A stretch of 64,000 bases of DNA from Mimachlamys varia (taxonomy: Eukaryota > Mollusca > Bivalvia > Pectinida > Pectinidae). The translations under genes and the position numbers were made by a program. Under the pieces are notes generated by a model. The model ran no database searches and was not told the DNA's origin. It was given only the letters and a program-made list of their open reading frames with translations. The stretch spans positions 3,447,501 to 3,511,500 of the forward strand of contig OX392530.1 in NCBI GenBank assembly GCA_947623455.1, read 5' to 3'. Each line of letters opens with the position of its first letter. Within the stretch, counting starts at the first letter, position 1. Shown here in pieces: positions 25,401-37,400 of this stretch.

Positions 25401-28400
25401 GTATTTCCGGCGTCCATTTTATCACTAATTCATAGTTTAAACACATCAGCCTCATCTCATAACTCATTACCCATGTCACGTCAAAAATCAATCAACGACC
25501 GTCGATAACGTGAGGGTGTGATTATAGTATAATGGGTGGCTACAGTAGCAATTTAAGCACTCATTATATTTTTATTTTCACTCCTTGATAAATAAGATTG
25601 TTTCCGATTTATATTACTCAGTACAATTTGATTATTGAGTTAAATAGTAATTATACATCGCGAGTGGTTTATTGTCGCTGACTGAAAGAAAGAAATACAT
25701 TATAAATGCTGTGGTCATTAAAAAGCGTATTATCAAAAGCATAATAGATAAAAGATAAAGAAAAGCATTACAAATATACTTTCAAAACTTAACGACCGCA
25801 TCCGACTTCACAGCTGATGCCAATATCCAGAAGCAAGACACTAAAAGACGCGGAAATATATTGCAAATGTCTTTTTCTTAAAAACCGGAAATAGAACTTG
25901 GATGAATGGATATTTCCTATACCAACCGATTTGGCAGAGGTCCAGGAAATCATATCAGTCTTTTATTTTCCAAGACGATGTGAAATAATCTTCAATCAGA
26001 GAAGTCACCGACATCGCTAAATATATGATAATACTACCGACCAAACCGATTTTAAAGATCTCAAATAGAACTCTTGTGCTAATTTTATATCAAAAACGCA
26101 CATCTACCAAGTTAATATCGTGACTCTGACATGCTATTGAAATCAATGAGCACATAGAGCCTTCATGTTACTACTTCGGATTAGTGTCAGTGGAAAGCAT
26201 GTGAAACGGTCTTTGTTATCAAAATTGTGTTTTCCTGTGGACATCAAGCTTGTTTTATTTATTTGTCTTATGTCAGTAATTATATTACCCTGTTGTGTAT
26301 TATCACTCGATTTTGAAGATTTATAAAAAAAAACAAACAAAATAAAACATTTTCATCTCTCTTAACTTTCACCTTTAGTTTGTATTTTTTCTTGATTTGA
26401 GAATGTGTCCTTAACTTTACTACGAGTTATGAAGACCATTAATTTAATATATGAAAACGGCATATTTTGATAGTTTGTTTTATCTGAGTTAACTGGTAAC
26501 TCATTTAACAATACATTTTGAACCTTTTAACATGGTTTGATGCACTCCAACGTAGTTTGAAATTTTATCAAATGCATGATTTGGTCGTTGTTCTCCTATC
26601 TCACACTTACTTAATTCAAGGTATGTTAGATTAACGAAATATGTTGTCAAAAATTATTATATATATGATTATTACTAGATCCCCCAAGAAATTGTTTTGG
26701 TATACTTCAAACTAACCACAAGCAAAATATTTTTGAAAGCTCGCACACACAGGGCCCTCTGAAGGGACATTTGTTAACCTGAACACATACATGCTCCGAT
26801 TATCTTGATATTAAATTAATATGTTATTGTTTGATAGTCTAAACTGTTAAGGTTAAAAAAATATAGAAAATGTTTCATATCGTACCATAGTGAGTTTCCT
26901 ATAATTAGTCGAATAGCGGCGGCGAAATTGAGCAGACGAACACCAAATTTAGCGGAAAATGCCGTTTTAAGGTACTTTTCGGTTAATTGACACAATTGAG
27001 ACCTTGATTTTCCTTCTTAGAATAACATTTGCCTTCGGAAAATGTATTTCATTGAGAAATTGGTCCAAACACGAGCTAATTATTATTATCATGTAAGATT
27101 ATGTTTTAATTAATTGAAAAACGAATGAAAAACATCAAGTTTTGTCAAAATATCTGTATGAATAGTTCACAAGGTTTACAGAATTACAATTTTACAAAAT
27201 ATTTGGTAATATTTTAACAAGGTAAACAAACTTCGCTTAATTGCCCCTTTAATATGATTGTTGCCGTAACTGGCTAATAAAATGACACCACGATTAACAC
27301 TGCAGTCAAATAGTTATGGTTTCGTAACCGCCTCCGAATTCACTGCGACCATGTGTACTTTTAAGTACAGTTAACTTAGGATCATGTAGTCCAAAGTTGA
27401 GCTTTGTCTAACCACGTTTAATACGCGTATGCCTAATTAAGGTCACTTACGGTCTTCTTCAGTTCATTATGGTTATTTTCCACTACGCCAAACTATGTAC
27501 GTGAACCCGGTTTTTATGTTTATCAAATCATGATAGTACTATACTTGCATTTTTTTACATATACTCTAATGATAAGGTTTAATAATTATAAATTAACCCC
27601 CGAACACAACTAATCCACAATTTTTATATTCGACAAACACATTATCATCGACCCCATTAATTGATATATAACCAATTCGTAAACTAAATTTCAATCTCTC
27701 GTTCGTCCAGTATTTGGTTTTTAGCTCACCTGTAGAGTAGTGAAACCAATTTAAAAAAATGTCATCTGATTACCTTAATATAATTAACCTTAAAGTATTG
27801 ATGTAGGCCGTGTCAACATATATTTACAAAATAACCATAAATAATATATTAATCGTGCTGAACACACATCAAAACTAACATATTTGGTTATCAATATAAG
27901 TCTTAATTGGTTTATGGCTTTGATGTTCCATCCGCGATCGAAGCATTCCTAGAAAAAAAGGTCACCCCTCGTTACACCCAAGTTCATGAGTGATTAATGA
28001 ATAGCATAAACGAGAACGTCTCCTCCCTATAGGTTTATGGGATTCTTCTTAGGGGATCAAGGGGTATTGAGGATGTATTTGGGCCTTATATCTCTAAACA
28101 TTGCGAAATCCCTGAAGATAAGAGTTGTATCACAAATTTGATATTATCGCTAGATTACTATCATGAAAAATTTGTTCACGTGAGTAGCATTTTTAAAGAA
28201 TACTTGTTTATGCTAGAAATCAAATCAGTAGATGTTTATTTCATTGGTTCCATAAACGCATTAACCAGATATAGATTTTATTGATTTCATCATTTTAACA
28301 TGAAAACCTGATAAAACAGGAAAAAGATATTTTAAGAGGAATTCAACAGACATAGCCCTATACTATGGGCGACTGGTGACGAGGTTTTATTGTAACTGTA

Positions 28401-31400
28401 CATTAGTGTAATATTCTTTTCATTAAATTGGAAGCTTTATTTAATTGTGTTAATATCTTTTGGAATCTATACGTGATAAAAAGCACGGTGTTGTTCTATA
28501 CAAAGGAAATATACATCCCAATATAGAATGCTTTTATTAATTATCAATCATGTGTTCTTGTTGAGTGAGTTTAAACAACATAACAGACGCTCTAACAAGG
28601 GGAAAAGTAAAAGGCAAGTTAACAAAAACAAAATCTCAATTAGATGAAATATTTAAAAAATCGTTCGATGATATTAGCTTGGTTGCCTAATGCAAATTTC
28701 ATGCTGTTACATTTATTCAATTGTTTTCACTTTTAACATTTTCGAAACGAAATGTCTGCAGATTGGCCTATTAAGAACACATAGTTATGAGCCATTTATC
28801 TTAATTGATTAATGGGCTTAAACCTTAATTATAAAATTGTTTGCTTGTTAGGGTGGTTTTACGTTTTATGGCCGCCATCTTTGTCTTATTGAGAAATATT
28901 CTGTATCTTTGTGTAATATGAAGATGAACTTTTTGAGTATGCTCAATAGGGTGTTTACTTGTTGTGATTGACAACGATGACTCGCGCACGGTTGTGTAAC
29001 CCCTTGATATCGAGGATGGTAAAGGTTGTTCAAATATTATTGTATGAAGAAAACGATACATATATGTTTCAGCATTACAGGTAAATAGGAATGCAGCTTT
29101 AAAACGCGTGTACCATCCACGGACGAATGCTATTCATACACGTATAATTAATACCAGTAATTACCACATCAATACCATGTAAACATTTCTATAGATTAAT
29201 TAGGAGGACATACTTAATAGAAGTAAAAACAAACAAATAAGAAGTGTATTTCTGAAAGCTTTGTTAGACAGATGGGACTATTTTAAGCATACTGTGTACA
29301 GGTAGGGTCAAGCATATCTGCTGAACAGACGAGTAAACACAGCCGGCGATTTAGTCCATGTAACAGGTAGACACACATGGTTGTGTACTGACTCTGTGAT
29401 CGTTAAAGATCTCGCTGTTGGCAGATCCCTCTAAGATACGGACCAATGAGTACACAACACTACTGGGCTGGCCGACAGACCAGAGTTCCGACCCAGGAAT
29501 CAATAAGTGGTAAATCACATTGGGTTGTTTAGAGATTTGTGAACCGTCTTCAGGAGCGAAAGGGGAAAACGACCCGCAAAATGGAAATTAACGTGATAAT
29601 TTACGTAAGATGAAAGTGACTCCATCCAAGACACCAAGTGAGGGGACGGAAGGACAAGTATGTCTTCTGTCCTCCAGTCCGTACAGGATTCTTAAAGTGA
29701 GTATGATTGAATTATTATTACAATTTGTATAAACGTATTGTATCATATACTATATACAGTTCAGTACTCAGCGAAGAGTGTTAGCACGTTTGTAAAAATA
29801 ATTGTGAACATGCATACCTTGTAACGTATTACCTGGAAGAAATTGTTTAACTAGTAGTTTCATCATTATATTGATAAACGTAATTAAACTAAATAGTTTC
29901 AGTTGTATCGGTAATTTTTAAAAAGAAAAGCATATGATACGACTAGCATTCACTCATATACGAATGAAAATGACAATATTTTCAGAAAAAAACTGTCAAA
30001 TGCAAATACGAATGTGCTTATTTGCATTTCTATAGATTGCTTATTTGAGACACACAAAACTGAAGACATATTATCGAACAAGGACATCATTTGATACATG
30101 AAAGACACTATGCAAGCTGTCCAAAAAAGTTGAATATTCTTCATTGATCATAACTGCTGCTGAAACAGCACGGAGAGGCTGATAAGCCCTAATAATAATA
30201 GGAGTTTTAGAAAGCAGAGAATTATTTGCCAATTTCTACAATGTCCAGTAATGGTGAAAACATTGAGAATACTTTTGGTTTCGTTATTGACAGCAGTCAT
30301 CTTTCACGAGATTGGGAGGACATTTGATATTTATATTTGAATGTTTCTGTTTATTGCGGTTTTCCATATGAAGACATGTTTCCACCGAAATAGTGGTGAA
30401 CAAAACCCAACAAAACAAGCTTAAAGGAAAGGGTGACGTCATAAATACCAATATCTATTTTTATGATGTTTCATGCTAAAACATGGTTTCTTTTTACCTT
30501 GCTTTGAATGAAACAACACAAATACCATACAATTTTATTTCACTTGTAAAATAGAGTTTAGAACATCAATTCAATGTTTTGTTAAATTATTTGAGTGTAT
30601 CTATAAATAAAGCACGGTAGTAATATGGTTGTTTTAAATGAGTAACGTAAGGGTAATTATGTATGGAATTCAAAAAAGGAGTTAAATAATCCAAAATTAG
30701 TTGAACACGAGTATTCGGTTTTATTCATTTTATAGCTCGAGGAAACATACTTATTAAATTTCAATGATTCTCCACTATAAAGGGAGATGCATTTTTCAGT
30801 AAAGAGATGACCGCAGTACGTCATGTACCTTAAGTAGACGTAATTTATATATTGCATCATAATAGTGTTCCCATGATTACATGACTCATTTGCATAGTAA
30901 TTGTACGTGTGTTATATTGTTTTCATTGCACCCAGATACTGCACGACAAATGACCCGTGCTATATAATAAATATGTATGCGAAACATGTAACACATGTAA
31001 ATATGTGTACACCAATAAATACAGGTTATATTTATAAAATGTTCCAATTTGAAAGAAAGTGCTTTAACAAGTTTTGATTGACAATGATGACTCGGTTCTC
31101 ATTTTGAGGATTGATGCTTACTGATGTTACCAAGGTTTACATGACGGGTGTCGTCGATGACGCAGCAGAAGACGCTAACTCTTTCGGAACACCTGGTATT
31201 ATTCCCTTATACTTTTACGAGGGTCTCAATGTAAATTTTTCATATATTCCTATTTTGCCTCTAGTTTAATCGATTTTGAGTTCGGATTATGGTTTTGATG
31301 ACGCTTTGGTATTCTCTGATTTGTTTGATACACGGCTCAATTTAATGGGAAACATTTGTTTAAAATAATAATCATACATATACATATACCAGTTACATAT

Positions 31401-34400
31401 ACCAGTTACTCAAATTAAAATGCATGAACATACATCGCTTACCGTTATAAGTATTAAATAACCCAAAGGCCGCCGTTATAAGTATTACAGAAGCCAGTGT
31501 TCTAGCTATAATGCATTTAACTATATAATACATATAACTATGTAATACATATAACTATATAATACATATAACTATATAATACATATACCTATATAATACA
31601 TATACCTATATAATACATATACCTATATAATACATATAACTATATAATACATATAACTATTTATTACATTTTTGCCTGTGAAATATAGAAAATTATCAAA
31701 CTGATAAAACTTATATTTTCACTGCTGTGATGAGCAGTTAAAAATATAAGATTTTGCCGTGAAAATATAAGATTTTGCCGTGAAAATATAAGATTTTGCA
31801 GTGAAAATATAAGGCTTTTTCAGTGTAATGTGAAAAAGTGACCCGCCAATAAGAAAATACCCGGGGTCATTATTCTACGTTGCAAAAGTTAGCCGGGTCG
31901 TTATTTTACAGTAGAAATCTTACTCAGCCTTCTGCAGAAAAATGACCCCACTCGATATTTCTGTAATTCGTCCCCTTGAGAGAGTAACCCGCCGTAGATT
32001 TCAACGGTGGGTAGTTTTAAACTGGGTAATTTTTTCACGTTACACCGGAACTTTTGTATGAGTTGTTCCCCTTGATTGGATCTTGGAGGCTCGGTATATT
32101 GTTGTCGTCTGCTAGAACTTGTCTATTGTGGAAAGATGGTCTTGAAGAAATGGTATCAATAGTAAATATTGATAAGAAACTGCTGCAGGATTTAATATGT
32201 AATGAATTGGAAGATGAGAAGGGTCAATTTTCCGATCATCTTATCCCAATCAGCTGTATACTGGACCCGATCGGTTGTGATCTCGACGGATTAGGACTAC
32301 CAGTAGTCTAGTTTCTTTCCAGTAGGCAAGTAAAGAAAACAAATCATGAAAGTATCTTAAGTCCTCTTTCGAAATGTAATAAAAAGAAAATTCAATGGTT
32401 TGCCGTTTTATATCAAATATATTTCACTTGTATGGCAGATGTTTTTTATATTTTCACTCGTGCTACGCACTCGTGAAAATATAAAAAAAATTTGCCATAC
32501 TCGTGAAATGTATTTGATATTAAACGACAAACCATTGAATATCCTCTATATAATACATATACCTATATAATACATATAACTATATACTACATATACCTTC
32601 ACCGCAGAAATATCCATTAAAACTAGTACTTTAGTTATAATGGAGCAGTATTCCGCGTAAGGAGTATCTAATAGACTTGTATTCAAACCCTGGTCACATT
32701 TAGTAGTGGCGGATGGCCGAAGCGGACGAGTAGACAGTAGGAGACAGGATACACGGTACAAGGTGTTTTATTTAAATTTAAATGTTAAAACAATGAACGT
32801 TAGCTCTGAAGAGCTATTTTCACTAAACAGAAGTAAAATACACAGAAAAAAAACAAAAACAAGAGATATCACAACATATTTACAGTCTACACTGATATTC
32901 ACTCGATAACCATTGTACTGCAAACTAGTGTTATTTTCCAATAACTATACTTGAGAACGTGCAAAATTTCTATGACGTCGACAACAATACATGAGGGCGG
33001 AGCTATGCAAATTATCCCGTTCGAATCACAATTGTATGACGTCATTAACAATTGACATGGGGGAGCTAGCTACCGCTTATGCAAATTTCATGCTGTTACA
33101 TTTATTGAACTGTTTTCACGTTTGTAAGTTTTGAAATGAAATAATGTCTGCAGATGGAGCTAAATTGAACAGAAAAATTATGAACCATTTACAGGAAAAT
33201 ATTGTAAATATAAGAATTAACCTTTGATTTTGTTTAGTTTATGAGATCATAAATCCAATGGAGCAGTCGGTAAATTTAACGTAAACGCTTCGCGTTTACG
33301 CAATTTACCTCGTGCTCCATTGGATTTATGATCTCATAAACTAAACAAAATCAAAGGTTAATCCTTAAATACATGCTAAAGTAGAATACCATTAAACAGC
33401 CAATGGGAAAGAAGAAAACCAATTCATACATAACAGTTTAAATTTAATGCACACGTACAGAGTATGCTAGTTCCAGCCTGGTCAATTATCCCGAAACCCG
33501 GTCTTCGTGCTGCTCGTAGCAACTCTTGCCACATCAACCGAACTATCAGTATAATTGACCGAGCTCCTCGCCAACCCCCGAGCTTTGGCTAAACGTATTA
33601 ACTACAGTCTAATTGTGTCTCAATGCTTTAACTAAGGTAATTATAAGTCTACTAGTACTTCAGTCAATTAATATCATCCCCTCTACGGTCAACTAGGTGC
33701 GTGACTGTAAGATGTGACCGGGGTCTTATTATGTCATCTCGCCTAGGACAATACTATAACGTCCCCAGCTTACATATACTGGGGTCACCGTAGGTGTAAT
33801 TTACATTACCATGCTGTACATGTAAATGGTCGATTTACACGTGTTATACCACAAATTTTAAAAACATTGTAAGAATAATATTACACTCGTTTTTAATTCA
33901 TATGTTAATTATATAAAATTCGACATGAATTCATCAATTTTCATTCCTTTGAAAACATCTCTGGTTATATTCTATAGCCCGAAAAAGTCACGCAATATTT
34001 GCCTGCTTGTTTTTCTATTTTCATCTTATACACGCAATATGTATTTAAATTCAACATAGAAACGCTTGTGATGTTACCTGAATTTGACCTTTTATTTTAC
34101 ATATTTTACAATCATGATACTATTAATGTATCCCCGACTCCCCTTGGACTGTCAATCAAAACATATTACGGTTTTGTACCATACATTTTACCTGACGTAT
34201 TATTTATGATCACAAAACCATCACTATTTCTCAACTCCGTTTTAACTTTCAATTATAAGACCTTCGAACTTTACTCTAATAAAACATCCTTGTTATAATC
34301 CAATTAAAAGACCTTCAAATGTTACTCTACCAATAGACCCCTGTTATAACGCTATAAAACAACACTGTCTATCAAACCCACTATTCAAAGACATATGTAA

Positions 34401-37400
34401 ACAGTATATGTAAATACTGTCTAGCAGGATTCCGATTAAACATTTACATTTGAATCAATGTGGGGAGCTCTAATAAAATATTGAAATATTTTTCCTTTGC
34501 ATTGAAATATGAGGAAATGCATAACAGTATGAAAACTGATGCAAGCATACAACCACATTTATCGTGTTATTGATGACGTGATGTAAACATTTGCTGTCTA
34601 GTTAGTTTGTGGAACTAGATTGAATAATGCTACACAGGACAAAGCAAAACGGCAAAGAAAACAATCTAACAACAAAATATACTCATGTTATCATAATGAA
34701 AATATATTTCAAGAGCCGCAGAGATTAGATAGATGCAGATTGATGAAGATTATGCCCACGATTTAAAGTCGTAACCTTGGTCCCATTGAGACATAGTCTG
34801 TATCCTTTATGATATGAAGGTGGACATCTATGAATATGTCTGTTTTTAATAATGATATATTTACATTTACGCTGCAACCCACTACATGAACATTACCAGC
34901 AAAAATGCCTTTTATAAAACTATGAAAGCAATGGTTCTCGAGACGTAGCACGTGATTTCATTATGACGTCATAGATCAAGCTTGTTCAACGAGAGTCTTG
35001 TCGCGCCGCTTCGAATAACATGGATAATCCCCTTGCGTCAAACGCTCAAATGACTAATTATTATCATTGGCGCAAATTTTATTCAAACTGGGCTGTTCCG
35101 ATGTTTAAATGACGACAAATATATAAACGCAGGTAATAAACTATTAATTGGGAAAAATATCAATAAAGTTAAGCAATTGTTGTATAGTAAAAATGTAAAT
35201 ATATGGATTGAAAATCATTTTTTTAACTTTCATAGTGCTATGAAAGGTCAGCCGTTACATCCATATTCAGGATGAAGCCCTAGCGGGCTTCATTCAATAT
35301 GGATGTAACGGCTGACCTTTCATAGCACTATGAAAGTTAAAAAAATGACTTTCAATCCTTATACATAGGTCCTAACATTGAAGCCATGACATTTACTGTG
35401 TTGTGACCAAGATTTACATGGCGGGAGTCGTCGATGCCGCTTACTCTTCCGCAACACCTGATTTTATTATCTTGTACGTTTCCATGATCTCCCTGTTTAT
35501 CTTTCTTTTGTTCATATAATACAGGATACGACTGGATTCAGTTATAGTTCCAATGCTAAGAATGTGTTCAATCACTAAGACAGATAATTAAAACTGCTTA
35601 AAATCAACGTACGTAGAAAAAAAAACCTCAGAGATCTGTTATATTGACCAACATGCTCGATCCACCAACAATGTATCATGATAGCCTGCAGAAAAAAACT
35701 CTAGTTACTTGACCTGTTCTACATACACCGAAGCATCCCCTGCATGCAATCTAACCAAGTATGGACGACAACCGTGGTGGTGTGTTTATACTGCTGTCCT
35801 ATATTATAACTTACAACGAGATTTACAGAGGGAACATACTAAATAGCTGCAGAATAGACATGACGATTTTAATTTTTCTAACATTCCTGTCTGGATAGTA
35901 ACCTCTCAGTTTCACCAGTTTGTTTCCGTATACATGTCTCAATTGAGTTAAATATTCAACAGACTGCTCCTGAAATAAAGATTATCGATAGTGGCTACTG
36001 GTAGACAAAGTTAAAACTCATATTTTGTGAACATAAAGACCAAGGGAGACCAAACACATGATTTATGGTGGTATTTATAAAAATCATTTACAAAATATGT
36101 AGTTGTCTTTGCCTGATATACATCGATTTTTCGATTACCCACGTGGCATTGTTTTTATGTGACTCAAATTTACACAACTGTTGTCGATGAAATAGACCAA
36201 TGTATACAGTTTCAATATAGTCTGATAATTAGGTTAATCTAGGTCGGTTAATATGTTAAATATCGTTTCCTTTGTATATATTTTGCCTTAATGTTATATT
36301 TTTTTTTTATATATTTTGAGTTCGAATAAGGGTTTTGCTAATACTTTGGTCATCCTGTTAATTTATCTATAAAACCAAAATATACACAGCAGAGGTAAAT
36401 TAGATAAGATTTATAAAGGATGGTGGGGTGACGCATTGGGAAGTGCAACAGCTATATTTTCGGGGTGGTCGGGGTTCGATTCCCCGATTTTCTGACACGA
36501 CAAGGTATGGATTCATCTACACGATTTTGCTGGTTTTTTTCTAATGATGTGAAAAGATTTACATGGCAGATGTCGTTGATAAAGCAAAAGACGATTAATC
36601 TTCTGGAACACCTGGTCGTATTCTCTTGTACATTTACAATATCTCCATGTGGTTCTTTAAATTTTTTCGAATTTTGACCCTAGTTTAATATATTTTTAGC
36701 TCGGATTATGGTTTTGTTGACGCTTCGGTATTCTAATTTTATTGATAACCCCACACACTAAAATCTAGGTCATCGAGAATGTTTCCTGATTGTTTTAAGA
36801 TAAGTAAGTTTATTTATTAGATATAATTTGTACAGCACATACATTTGATAATGGCAATAAAATGATTAGGTTTATCATACGTCTGTTTGTTTCACCATAC
36901 CACTGACTTTGGTGTTTCAATTCCGTTGATAGACATGCTAAATAAAGTAATAATTTATAAAGATAAAGTGTGTACATATTCAGGTTAGTTCTGGAGAGCC
37001 ATACTTCATCCTCGATATTGTACCTTAAATGAGAGGAATGTTGGAAAATTTCGCGACTGTAATTCATTCCTGTAGTCATTATGATGTTTAGAGATAACAT
37101 TCCCACAGTCGCACAAGGCCTGATTAAATCAATGAAGAAAGAATCCTGGGAAACAATCGTTTCACCTCCTTCAAACGCATACAGCTACAACATCTTAGTG
37201 TCATTTACTCACATATGACAGTGCTGGTTGATGTTAGCTTATTTGAATATTATGAACATAATTGACGATGATTGATAATGGATTCAGCTACAATAAATGA
37301 CTACTGATGTGAATGTCTATCGTATTTCCCCACTGTGTTTAAAGGACCGAAAACTGAAATATATTCACGTTTGATGAAAGATCCTCTTGATTTAGGCGAA

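Larger units (their letters stand above)
21025..29609. other. Non-coding interval between candidate first exons 1b and 1c
   Basis: About 8.6 kb of AT-rich DNA without recognisable exons on either strand. It contains a SINE-like copy (21600-21905), a small hairpin (24040-24078) and a Penelope-like fragment (28850-29005). The last ~300 bases (29290-29600) are visibly more GC-rich and are a plausible promoter/5' UTR for exon 1c. An upstream 10-codon ORF (ATG 29581) overlaps the exon 1c start. Confidence 0.5.

Noticed and set aside
33999..34298. 99-codon hydrophobic plus-strand ORF
   Set aside because: No recognisable family, no upstream signals, composition as expected from AT-rich DNA.
33217..35358. 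microRNA precursors (hairpins H2 and H3)
   Set aside because: Arms are too long and too perfect for animal pre-miRNAs and no short conserved mature segment can be picked out; a fold-back element fits better.
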